This document shows, in pieces, positions 42,254 to 50,826 of a DNA stretch of 64,000 bases. The position numbers and the translations under genes were made by a program. The stretch is from Bacteroidota bacterium (GTDB taxonomy: Bacteria; Bacteroidota; Bacteroidia; Chitinophagales; LD1): positions 62,001 through 126,000 of the forward strand of contig JADKJG010000003.1 in the NCBI GenBank assembly GCA_016722375.1, written 5' to 3'. How positions within the stretch are numbered: the first letter of the stretch is position 1; every line of letters begins with the position of its first letter. A model generated the notes under the pieces. It was not told where the DNA came from, made no database searches, and was given only the letters and a program-made list of their open reading frames with translations.

Positions 42254-43180
42254 ATGCTACATCGTTTCCTACCATTCCTGCTTCTATTGATTCTTGCATC
42301 CTGCAATCAGTCCGCCTCGACGAAAGCGGAACAGAAAAGAAAATTTGTAATCGGCTTTTCGCAATGCAACACCGCTGAACCTTGGCGCGATGCGATGAAT
42401 AAACTGATGGTGGCTGAAGCTGCCAAGCATACGGATATGGAATTACTTATTTCTGATGCGCAACAGGATAACGCCCGACAGGTGGCCGACATGGAAAACT
42501 TTATTCAGAAAGAAGTGGACTTGATTATGATTAGTCCCAACGAAGCGCAGCCACTAACTGCTGTGGTTGAAAAAGCATTCAAGGCGGGTATACCGGTTTT
42601 GGTTATTGACCGGAAAGTTTTGACTGATCAATACACCTCATTCATCGGTGCCAACAATTTCAACATCGGCGTAGCGGCAGGAAAGTATGCTGCAAAGTTG
42701 CTGAATGGCAAAGGAAACATCGTAGAGATCTGGGGACTCAAAGGTTCTACTCCTGCGCAGGAAAGGCATGATGGTTTTGCAAAAGGATTGGAAGGCAATC
42801 CTGAAATCAAAATCATTTATGATCAGGATGGTGCTTGGCTAAGAGAGAAGGGAAAGGAAATCATGGAAAACGCCTTGCAGCGTTTTGAAAAAATTGATTT
42901 GGTCTATGCACACAACGACCCGATGGCGATTGGTGCTTATCTCGCTGCTGAAAATGTGAAACGAAATAAGGAAATACACTTCCTTGGCATAGACGGTCTC
43001 AGTGGACCAGAAGGAGGAATCCAAGCGGTTGCCAATGGACAATTAGATGCTACCTTTCTTTATCCCACCGGTGGAGACATTGCTATTCAGACCGCACATA
43101 AAACCCTGATGGGAGAGAAGGTTGAGAAGTACATCGAACTGGAAACAAGCACCATTGGCAAAGACGATAGTGCGCAATAA
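42254..43180 (+). CDS. periplasmic sugar-binding lipoprotein of the ABC importer (RbsB type)
   Basis: Type II signal peptide with lipobox LILASC, then a periplasmic binding protein type 1 fold (KFVIGFSQCNTAEPWRDAMNK, ADMENFIQKEVDLIMISPNE, PVLVIDRKV, YAHNDPMAIGAYLAAE). 308 residues. The GFSQ...EPWR start and Asp/Arg-rich pocket (VIDRK, HNDPM) are typical for binders of ribose-like or other monosaccharides. It surely works with the ATPase and permease genes upstream, from which it is separated by inserted DNA. A separate promoter is required now. Confidence 0.92.
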   Translation: MLHRFLPFLLLLILASCNQSASTKAEQKRKFVIGFSQCNTAEPWRDAMNKLMVAEAAKHTDMELLISDAQQDNARQVADMENFIQKEVDLIMISPNEAQPLTAVVEKAFKAGIPVLVIDRKVLTDQYTSFIGANNFNIGVAAGKYAAKLLNGKGNIVEIWGLKGSTPAQERHDGFAKGLEGNPEIKIIYDQDGAWLREKGKEIMENALQRFEKIDLVYAHNDPMAIGAYLAAENVKRNKEIHFLGIDGLSGPEGGIQAVANGQLDATFLYPTGGDIAIQTAHKTLMGEKVEKYIELETSTIGKDDSAQ

Positions 43181-43207
43181 TATATAGGAGCCTAAAACAA
43201 TCACGGC

Positions 43208-44050
43208 ATGAAAAAAACTTTCCTCTTATCCGTTCTACTCAATATTTTCCTTTGTTCTTGTGCAGGCAAAGTTGATACGGTTTACGTGATGAGTCCTTCC
43301 ATGAACAAACTCATTCCGAACATAATTATTACACCAGACAATTATCAAAAGAATAATGAAGCCCTGCCGGTATTGTATCTGTTGCACGGTGCCACCGGTG
43401 ATTTCAAATCTTGGTTATCCAACGCTCTAGGTTTAGAGGACTATGCCGACCAATACAATATGCTGATTGTTTGTCCGGATGGAGGCTACACCAGTTGGTA
43501 TTTCGACAGCCCGGTTGATAAATCCATGAAGTATGAAACCTATATCTCCAAAGAGCTAGTTGCTTTTGTGGATAGCAAGTACCGGACACGCGCCGATAAA
43601 AATTCTCGCGCCATAGCCGGACTCAGCATGGGTGGACACGGAGCGCTCTATCTTGCTTTTCGCCATCAGGATGTTTGGGGAGCTTGCGGAAGCATGAGCG
43701 GTGGCGTGGATATTCGTCCTTTCCCAAACAATTGGGACATTGCTAAACGTTTGGGAACCTACGCCGAACATCCTGACAATTGGGAAAAGAATACCGTCAT
43801 CAATCTATTGCCCCTGCTGGATGGGAAATCTCTAAACATCATTTTTGATTGCGGTGTGGATGATTTCTTTTATGCGGTGAACAAGAAGTTACATCAGGAA
43901 ATGCTTTACCAAAGAATTCCTCATGATTACATTGAGCGACCAGGTCAGCATGATGGAAATTATTGGAAAAACGCAGTGAAGTATCAACTACTTTATTTCC
44001 ATGAGTTCTTTCAACAAAAAAATATGATTCCTTTGGGGAAGGAAAAGTAA
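43208..44050 (+). CDS. secreted lipoprotein esterase (PF00756-type alpha/beta hydrolase)
   Basis: 280 residues with lipobox (FLCSC). The alpha/beta hydrolase oxyanion segment LYLLHGATGDFKSW, the nucleophile elbow GLSMGGHGAL, an Asp in IIFDCGVDD and a late His in PGQHDG form a plausible triad. This family includes S-formylglutathione hydrolases, carbohydrate esterases and mycolyltransferases. Placed between the sugar-binding protein and a GH172 candidate, it may remove ester groups from the polysaccharide; the substrate is unknown. Confidence 0.88.
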   Translation: MKKTFLLSVLLNIFLCSCAGKVDTVYVMSPSMNKLIPNIIITPDNYQKNNEALPVLYLLHGATGDFKSWLSNALGLEDYADQYNMLIVCPDGGYTSWYFDSPVDKSMKYETYISKELVAFVDSKYRTRADKNSRAIAGLSMGGHGALYLAFRHQDVWGACGSMSGGVDIRPFPNNWDIAKRLGTYAEHPDNWEKNTVINLLPLLDGKSLNIIFDCGVDDFFYAVNKKLHQEMLYQRIPHDYIERPGQHDGNYWKNAVKYQLLYFHEFFQQKNMIPLGKEK

Positions 44051-44095
44051 CCAGAACAATTTTCGATTTCATTTATGTTTCACTAAACCAATGCT

Positions 44096-45271
44096 ATGAA
44101 AAAAATTAGACTCTCTTTCTTCTTGCCTCTGTGCTTTCTAATTCTTAACAGCACCGCACAAAATGCTAATGACAAATTCAATGGCCTAGGGGTCAACATG
44201 GGGAACCTTTACCGGCTCTCCGATGCCAAGACTCGTTCTATTAGTCCCGAAAATTTTAATGGGGCAAAAGGCGAAGGCGGCAAAGCTACCACCGGAACCG
44301 GTGAAAAAGCCTCGCGCGATTTAGGTCAAGGCTGGAAAGTAAGCCCCAGCGTTCGGATAAAATCTAAGACCACCTTTACAGTGGCCGAAATTGAAGGACC
44401 CGGTGCCATCCAGCATATATGGATGACGCCTACCGGCAATTGGCGCTATTCTATTTTGCGCTTTTATTGGGATGATGAAACCACTCCATCGGTCGAAGTT
44501 CCTGTGGGTGATTTTTTTGGAATGGGATGGGGCGAGTATTCTCCCCTCTCGTCTTTAGCGGTTTGTGTCAACCCCGGCAGCGCTTTCAACTGTTACTGGC
44601 AAATGCCTTTTAGAAAAAAATGTAAAATCACTATGGAGAATATTGACGAGAAGGATATGGTGCTTTATTATCAGGTAGATTATACATTGACGGATATACC
44701 AGCCGATGCCGGATATTTTCATGCTCAATTTCGCCGCACCAACCCTGTGCCTTATAAAGGGATTTACACTCTGGTAGATGGAATCAAAGGCAAAGGCCAG
44801 TATGTAGGAACTTACCTTGCTTGGGGCGTTCATAACAATGGCTGGTGGGGTGAAGGTGAAATAAAATTCTTTATGGACGGAGATAAGGAATACCCTACTA
44901 TTTGTGGAACCGGTACCGAGGATTATTTCTGTGGGTCTTATGATTTTGATACACAGAAGAAAAACGATGCCGGTGTAGAAACCAGCGACTATACCACCTT
45001 CACTACTCCCTATAGTGGATTAGCTCAGGTGATTAGAGGCGATGGCCACTATGATGTGATGCAGCGCTTTGGTTTGTACCGCTGGCATATCACTGACCCC
45101 ATTCGTTTTGATAAAGATTTGAAAGTAACTATTCAGGCGCTTGGCTGGCGCGACGGAGGTCGCTATCTCCCTTTGCAGGATGATATTGCTTCTACCGTTT
45201 TTTGGTATCAAAAGGAGCCACATGCAGCATTTCCAACACTGCCTAATAAAGATGGCTTGGAGGTGAATTAG
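44096..45271 (+). CDS. DUF2961 / GH172-family glycoside hydrolase candidate
   Basis: 391 residues with a signal peptide (MKKIRLSFFLPLCFLILNSTA). The DUF2961 landmarks are present: GPGAIQHIWMT, FYWDDETTPSVEVPVGDFFG, WGEGEIKFFMDGD and GTGTEDYF. Glu253/Glu255 and Glu275 lie where the family's catalytic glutamates are expected; I cannot fix the exact equivalence. Characterised GH172 enzymes act on difructose anhydride/fructofuranosides and, in other Bacteroidota, as exo-D-arabinofuranosidases. The latter matches the FucI-type isomerase and AraB-type kinase in the same locus. Confidence 0.85.
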   Translation: MKKIRLSFFLPLCFLILNSTAQNANDKFNGLGVNMGNLYRLSDAKTRSISPENFNGAKGEGGKATTGTGEKASRDLGQGWKVSPSVRIKSKTTFTVAEIEGPGAIQHIWMTPTGNWRYSILRFYWDDETTPSVEVPVGDFFGMGWGEYSPLSSLAVCVNPGSAFNCYWQMPFRKKCKITMENIDEKDMVLYYQVDYTLTDIPADAGYFHAQFRRTNPVPYKGIYTLVDGIKGKGQYVGTYLAWGVHNNGWWGEGEIKFFMDGDKEYPTICGTGTEDYFCGSYDFDTQKKNDAGVETSDYTTFTTPYSGLAQVIRGDGHYDVMQRFGLYRWHITDPIRFDKDLKVTIQALGWRDGGRYLPLQDDIASTVFWYQKEPHAAFPTLPNKDGLEVN

Positions 45272-45436
45272 GCATCTTGCCGACTCCGCTGTTATATAGT
45301 TGGAGCAAGAAAGCTGGAAGATATTGTGCGAGTGCATTACCTTGCCCTATTGACTCAAGGCGAAAAACCTGTGCCTGGCAAATCCGATTAGAAAAACTCT
45401 TTTCATCTTCTCATCTTTTTATTTCAATATCGCGGA

Positions 45437-46378
45437 ATGAATAATCGGATTACCAACCTTTTTGGAATTGAATACCCTATCATTCAGGCGGGCATGATTT
45501 GGTGTTCCGGTTGGGAACTGGCTTCGGCAGTGAGCAATGCCGGAGGCTTGGGAATTATAGGTAGTGGCTCGATGTATCCCGATATTTTGCGCACGCACAT
45601 TCTGAAATGCAAAGCAGCGACTTCCAAACCTTTTGCGGTCAATGTGCCTATGTTATATCCCGATATTGACAAGCACATGTCTATCATTATAGAGGAAAGA
45701 GTTAAAATCGTTTTCACCTCTGCCGGCAATCCAAAAACCTGGACCAGTGTGCTGAAGGAAAAAGGAATTAAAGTAGTTCACGTAACGGCCTCTACCAAAT
45801 TTGCCAAGAAGTCGGAGGAGGCAGGGTGTGATGCCATTGTTTGTGAGGGGTTTGAAGCAGGCGGACATAACGGAAGAGAAGAAACCACCTCGATGGTTTT
45901 GATTCCACAAGTACGGGCTGCGACCAATCTTCCTTTGATTGCTGCCGGTGGCATCGCTACCGGTCGTGGAATGTTGGCGGCTATGGCGCTGGGCGCTGAT
46001 GCCGTTCAGATAGGAACACGTTTCGTAGCCAGTGCAGAATCATCCGCACACGCTGAATTTAAAAAGGCAGTAATCAACTCACAAGAAGGCGACACCATGC
46101 TCTCTAACAAAAAAGTGGTGCCGGTTCGTTTAATAAAAAATGATTTTCAGAAACAGATTCAGGAAGCCGAAGATCGGGGTGCTACGAAAGAACAGTTAAT
46201 TGAAATATTGGGAAGAGCCAGGGCAAAGAAGGGGATGTTTGAAGGCGATATGAAAGAAGGCGAATTAGAAATCGGACAGATTTCTTCTTTCGTTCGAGAA
46301 ATCAAACCGGCAGCAGAAATCATCAGCGAAATCTGGCAGGAATTTCTATTAGCCAAAGAAGAGGTCTGTAATCTTTAG
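45437..46378 (+). CDS. nitronate monooxygenase-family FMN enzyme
   Basis: 313-residue TIM barrel of the 2-nitropropane dioxygenase/FabK group: YPIIQAGMIWCSG, SNAGGLGIIGSG, CEGFEAGGHNG and the FMN-phosphate loop LIAAGGIATGRGMLAAMALGADAVQIGTRF (in part). It may act as nitronate monooxygenase or as FabK-like enoyl-ACP reductase; sequence alone does not separate them. It lies 12 bp before serA, probably in one transcript. Confidence 0.88.
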   Translation: MNNRITNLFGIEYPIIQAGMIWCSGWELASAVSNAGGLGIIGSGSMYPDILRTHILKCKAATSKPFAVNVPMLYPDIDKHMSIIIEERVKIVFTSAGNPKTWTSVLKEKGIKVVHVTASTKFAKKSEEAGCDAIVCEGFEAGGHNGREETTSMVLIPQVRAATNLPLIAAGGIATGRGMLAAMALGADAVQIGTRFVASAESSAHAEFKKAVINSQEGDTMLSNKKVVPVRLIKNDFQKQIQEAEDRGATKEQLIEILGRARAKKGMFEGDMKEGELEIGQISSFVREIKPAAEIISEIWQEFLLAKEEVCNL

Positions 46379-46390
46379 AAGCCGCACAAC

Positions 46391-47626
46391 ATGAGAAAAA
46401 AGCTCACTAGCTTTCCGAAAGAGAAAATCAAAATTTTGTTGTTGGAAAACATTAGTGAAGTATTGGTAGAGGAATTTAAAGAAGTTGGTTATGACCAGGT
46501 CAAAAAGCTGAGCGGCGCTTTGGATGAAAAGCAATTGGCAGAAGAGTTAAAAGATGTTCATCTGCTCGGTATTCGCAGCAAAACTCAAATCACAAAAAAG
46601 GTTTTGGAGCACGCCGACAAATTATTAGCCATTGGCTGCTATTGTATCGGAGTGAATCAGGTGGACATGAAATCAGCTACTGAAAAAGGTGTAGCGGTGT
46701 TCAACGCTCCTTATGCCAATACGCGTAGTGTGGCGGAATTGATTATTGCGAATGCCATCATGCTGATTCGCAAAATACCGGAGAAAAATCGGGCAGCTCA
46801 TCGTGGCATTTGGCTGAAAGATGCTAAAGGCAGCCATGAACTGCGGGGTAAAACGCTAGGCTTGATTGGATATGGCAACATTGGTACGCAGGTGAGTGTT
46901 TTGGCGGAATCTATGGGTATGAAGGTGGTTTACTATGATATAGAAACCAGATTGCCACACGGCAATGCCCAACAAATCAGAACGCTGAAGGATCTGCTGA
47001 AACAGGCGGATGTAGTGAGCCTGCACGTTCCTGGAGAAGCCTCTACCCGAAATTTTATTAATGAGCAAACGCTTGCCCTATTTAAACAGGGCAGTGTATT
47101 GATTAATTATTCGAGAGGTGAAGTGGTGGATTTAGAGGCTTTGAAAAGCAATATGGACACAGGACATATCGCCGGTGCTGCCCTCGATGTTTTTCCTGAA
47201 GAGCCGGAAAACAATGGGGCTGCCTTTTCCTGTGTACTTCAAAACATGCCGAACGTTATTTTGACTCCGCATATAGGCGGCTCTACCGAAGAAGCTCAGT
47301 TGAACATTGGCATGGATGTAACGACGAAACTACTGAACTATCTGGAACAAGGCATCAGCACCGGTTCATATTCTGTGCCACCTTTGGTGCTCCCTTCACA
47401 GGCTAATGCCTACCGGATATTACACATTCACAAAAATGTTCCGGGTGTATTGGGCGAGATTAATTCTAAACTTTCGCAACATCAGATCAATATTCTGGGA
47501 CAGTATCTAAAAACCAATGATGAGATTGGATATGTAGTGCTGGATATTGATAAAGAAATTTCTCAGGAGGCATTTGAATTGCTGAAAGGAGTCAGCTATA
47601 CCATCAAAACACGCATACTGTATTAG
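46391..47626 (+). CDS. serA: D-3-phosphoglycerate dehydrogenase with ACT domain
   Basis: First step of serine synthesis. 411 residues, as in E. coli SerA. NAD-binding GLIGYGNIGTQVSVLAESMGM, catalytic LHVPGEASTRN and SRGEVVDLEAL, the Glu in PEEPENN and His in LTPHIGGST are all present. The last 75 residues form an ACT domain (HIHKNVPGVLGEINSKLS), so serine feedback inhibition is likely. Confidence 0.95.
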   Translation: MRKKLTSFPKEKIKILLLENISEVLVEEFKEVGYDQVKKLSGALDEKQLAEELKDVHLLGIRSKTQITKKVLEHADKLLAIGCYCIGVNQVDMKSATEKGVAVFNAPYANTRSVAELIIANAIMLIRKIPEKNRAAHRGIWLKDAKGSHELRGKTLGLIGYGNIGTQVSVLAESMGMKVVYYDIETRLPHGNAQQIRTLKDLLKQADVVSLHVPGEASTRNFINEQTLALFKQGSVLINYSRGEVVDLEALKSNMDTGHIAGAALDVFPEEPENNGAAFSCVLQNMPNVILTPHIGGSTEEAQLNIGMDVTTKLLNYLEQGISTGSYSVPPLVLPSQANAYRILHIHKNVPGVLGEINSKLSQHQINILGQYLKTNDEIGYVVLDIDKEISQEAFELLKGVSYTIKTRILY

Positions 47627-47671
47627 TGAGTGAGGGGCTGTCGCAACCGCGTTGACTGCATCTCATTTCCC

Positions 47672-48676
47672 CTACGTGAACGTTCCATAGTCCTTTCCTT
47701 CCTTTATGCTCTTTAGAAACACCCTTGCTGTTTCGGCAATTGTTTCTCTCACCGGAAGGAACTCATAGTTGAGTGCCGCTTTTATTTTTTCATTGCTATA
47801 TGAAAAAGACTCAAAAGCTATGCCTGCACTGTCACGGGTCACTACGGGCCGGCTTCCTGTAAAAAAAGATTTAAGCACCTCTGCACGCCACGCCAATGAA
47901 AGCAAAAAACGACCTGCCTCTAAACTAGGCCGCTTCACCTTCATCTCATCTGCCATCTGCCCAATGATTTCACGAAAAGAAAGATTCTCGGCAGATAGGA
48001 TGAACTTTTCTCCACTAAAGTTCCCTTCCATCAAGCGGTACAGACATTCTGCCACATCGCGCACATCTACAAATCCCATATTAGAAGCGACATAGAATTT
48101 CAATCCTTCATATACCGTTTTGAATAATGAATTGGGTTCTTCCTCCCACCATCCGGCGCCGAGAATAGTAGCAGGACAGGCAATGACTACATTCATTCCT
48201 TCTGCCTCTGCCCGCCAAGCTTCGCGCTCGCCATATTGCTTGCTGCGGTAGTAAGCAAAGCATTTGCTGATATTGGGGTCCGAGAAATTTTCATCCATTA
48301 TTTTCCCCGCAGGCGCCACACCAAACGCGGCAATGGAACTGACATGAACTACTTTTTTTACTCCGGTATCCCGCGCCACATCCATCACGTTTGCAGTGCC
48401 TTCAATGTTCACCTGCATCATGTAATCCGTTTCGGAAGGAATGAAAGAAATAATAGCCGCACAGTGATATACTTTCTCTACATCCTTCATGGCAAGCTGG
48501 AGAGAAGAAATATCGAGCACATTTCCTTCAATCCATTCTATCTGTTGCGCAAATTCTCCTAATAAGGAAAGGTCAGAAGTCGGGCGTTTCAAGGTGCGCA
48601 CCTTTCCTCCCTTTTGGAGCAATAATTTTGTAAGATAAGAACCGAGAAAGCCAGTAGCGCCGGTAACAAGAATCAT
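47672..48676 (-). CDS. NAD(P)-dependent epimerase/dehydratase-family reductase
   Basis: Extended short-chain dehydrogenase fold. It has TGATGFLGSYL at the N-terminus, VYHCAAIISF, HVSSIAAFG (catalytic Ser) and YRSKQYGE (Tyr-xxx-Lys). 334 residues. It resembles dihydroflavonol-4-reductase-like and hydroxysteroid-dehydrogenase-like members; the substrate cannot be told. It is convergent with serA. Confidence 0.88.
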   Translation of the reverse strand: MILVTGATGFLGSYLTKLLLQKGGKVRTLKRPTSDLSLLGEFAQQIEWIEGNVLDISSLQLAMKDVEKVYHCAAIISFIPSETDYMMQVNIEGTANVMDVARDTGVKKVVHVSSIAAFGVAPAGKIMDENFSDPNISKCFAYYRSKQYGEREAWRAEAEGMNVVIACPATILGAGWWEEEPNSLFKTVYEGLKFYVASNMGFVDVRDVAECLYRLMEGNFSGEKFILSAENLSFREIIGQMADEMKVKRPSLEAGRFLLSLAWRAEVLKSFFTGSRPVVTRDSAGIAFESFSYSNEKIKAALNYEFLPVRETIAETARVFLKSIKEGKDYGTFT

Positions 48677-48684
48677 GTATGGCG

Positions 48685-48692
48685 CAAATTTA
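48685..48692 (-). promoter_or_regulatory. -7 box (TAAATTTG) of the epimerase gene
   Basis: Minus-strand TAAATTTG matches TAnnTTTG and ends eight bases before the ATG, allowing little or no 5' leader. Confidence 0.5.
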
Positions 48693-48822
48693 GAAGAACT
48701 AAAGGTTTATTTCTCCTTGATATCAGCGTGACTGGCTTTCTGCATCTTTGATTTCTATGATACAACCAAATGATTTAATGAATTATCACCACCCGGCGCA
48801 GGCTACCCACAGCTAAGTGGAA

Positions 48823-50118
48823 TCATTCTTCGAAGTAAGTTTTAACTTGTTCAATATTCATTCGCACTTTCAGCCAATCTTCAATTTTAGGTTTGTCTGT
48901 TGGTTTCCATTTTGTACTGGAATGAATAATGGCAATCCAAATATTTTGCTGAGTAGTGTCGGTGTAATTAGTTGCTGTTTGTAATGAGAAAGATTGAACA
49001 GCAGGGTATTGTGTTTTGAGTTCCTTGAAAATTTGTTGGCTCAAAATATTTTGTGAAGAAATGCTGTCAATTTTGCTTTGCAATAAACGAAGTTGATTTT
49101 CCTTTTCGTTAAGCGCCATAGTGAGTTGATTGGCTTGTTCATTTTGTTTCTCCTCCTTCAGATAAGCAAACCCTTGTTGTATTTCTAAAGTACATTTGTG
49201 GAGATTGTAGATAGTCAATTTGTCTCTCAATTTTTCTATCGCAGCGTCTTCTATAATTTGGCCACCATAGGTGAGGGTAATTGTTTTGCTCTTTGTATCT
49301 ATATTTTTCTTCAGTAAATAGTCATTAGGGAAAATCGCTTCATTCTCAATGAAGCGATTTGCATTTTTCTGAAATTTATTTTGTTGAACAATGTCGTAAC
49401 CGAAATATATACTCGGCAATACAGTAATGATCACCACCAGCCATACAATTCGCTTTGCTCTTACCTCATCTTCTTTCATGGGCATTTGCTTAAATGGGAA
49501 TTTCAAAAAGCGTGTGGTAACGAGCGTAGCTAAGGCAATGAAAACGGTATTGATTAGAAATAAATAAACCGCCCCGAAGAAAAACTGAAATTGAAAGGTT
49601 GCCAAGCCATAACCTGCGGTGCATAGTGGCGGCATTAAAGCCGTTGCAATCGCCACACCGGGAATCACATTCCCTTTTTGTTTGCTTGAGGTGGCAAGTA
49701 TTCCGGCAAGACCGCCAAACAAGGCAATCAAAACATCATAAATATTGGGAGATGTTCGGGCCAATATTTCAGAATGTGCATCGTTGATTGGGGAGAGCAA
49801 AAAGAAAACAGTGGAGGTGGCCAATCCCACTGCTCCTGCAAAAAAATAATTGAAGAATGACCTTTTAAGAAGTGCAAGGTCGTTGATTGCCATACCGAAG
49901 CCAAGCCCCATGATGGGACCCATTAGTGGAGAAACCAACATGGCACCGATAATCACCGCAGTAGAATTTACATTCAGCCCAAGCGAAGCAATAAAAATGG
50001 CAAAAATCAAAATCCAAAGATTGGTGCCTTTAAAGTCAATGCTGTTTTGAATGTTGTCGTTTACTATTTTAAAATCCTCTTTTTCGGCTGCTAACTTAAA
50101 GTTGTCTAAAAAACTCAT
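48823..50118 (-). CDS. DUF389 family membrane protein
   Basis: 431 residues. The N-terminal half has about six membrane helices with the DUF389 signature segments LNVNSTAVIIGAMLVSPLMGPIMGLGFG and GVAIATALMPPLCTAGYGLA. The C-terminal half is soluble with a coiled-coil stretch (KEEKQNEQANQLTMALNEKENQLRLLQSKI, in outline). Function of the family is unknown. It stands alone on the minus strand. Confidence 0.88.
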   Translation of the reverse strand: MSFLDNFKLAAEKEDFKIVNDNIQNSIDFKGTNLWILIFAIFIASLGLNVNSTAVIIGAMLVSPLMGPIMGLGFGMAINDLALLKRSFFNYFFAGAVGLATSTVFFLLSPINDAHSEILARTSPNIYDVLIALFGGLAGILATSSKQKGNVIPGVAIATALMPPLCTAGYGLATFQFQFFFGAVYLFLINTVFIALATLVTTRFLKFPFKQMPMKEDEVRAKRIVWLVVIITVLPSIYFGYDIVQQNKFQKNANRFIENEAIFPNDYLLKKNIDTKSKTITLTYGGQIIEDAAIEKLRDKLTIYNLHKCTLEIQQGFAYLKEEKQNEQANQLTMALNEKENQLRLLQSKIDSISSQNILSQQIFKELKTQYPAVQSFSLQTATNYTDTTQQNIWIAIIHSSTKWKPTDKPKIEDWLKVRMNIEQVKTYFEE

Positions 50119-50355
50119 ACGCTCGGTTTCGTTTTACTGATTGATTAATGTCTGTCGGGTGAAAGCGTCCTTGTAGTCAAGAGTGTTGCGCACAACTTGT
50201 TTTATACTTGAGTATGTACTTCCATCTAGTCGTAATCTCTCGGATAATGGGATACTAAACAGCATAATTATAAAAATTTGACACGCATTTATCTCCAAAG
50301 ATATTGCTTTGGTTCATAGCTCCAAGATCATCCAGACACAAAAAAAGGCGCCGCC

Positions 50356-50418
50356 CCTATTCCCACGACGGACTAGCCTATTTCTGTCGCGGTTTTACCT
50401 ATTTCTGCCACAGAAACA
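50356..50418 (+). repeat. short 21-bp array D, same unit as array A
   Basis: Three 21-bp units (CCTATTCCCACGACGGACTAG and two like CCTATTTCTGTCGCGG...). They share the CCTATTTCTGYSRCRGA pattern with array A 45 kb away. As in A, the last unit is the most symmetrical (TTTCTG-CCA-CAGAAA). It lies in the 700-bp gap before the GT-C-like gene; the rest of that gap (50119-50355, 50419-50790) shows no gene. Confidence 0.7.
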
Positions 50419-50791
50419 ATCTGAGAGTTTTTGAGATTTAAACGAATTAACAGAAAGACCAAGGGGAGGGAAAGCCGATTATGCAATTATCAGGAAAGCC
50501 ATTAATGGCTGGAGCAGCGTATATAAAGCCATGAAGGCGGAGTAAGGGGTAGCCATAGATTATCGTGTTTGGAACAATTATGGGCATATCCTGCAATCGG
50601 TGGGATAAAAGGTGCTTTTGTGAAAACCGGATTACATTCATGATAATCCGGTACAAAAAAATGGAGACGGTCAATATTTCCGGAAGGCTATAAATATGCA
50701 TTTGTGAGTTTTTATTATCACGGCAAAGATGGTTTTGGATTTCTTAAAGATTTCAGGGAGGAGTAATTTAGCGGGCACCTCTCCACCCAAC

Positions 50792-50820
50792 TTGGTTGTT
50801 GGTGACGTTCACTATATTTG
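50792..50820 (+). promoter_or_regulatory. promoter of the GT-C-like membrane protein gene
   Basis: TTG at 50792-50794, 18 bases, then TATATTTG at 50813-50820. The ATG follows six bases after the box, so the mRNA would be leaderless. The in-frame TTG at 50818 is part of the box, not a start. Confidence 0.6.
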
Positions 50821-50826
50821 TTTTTA

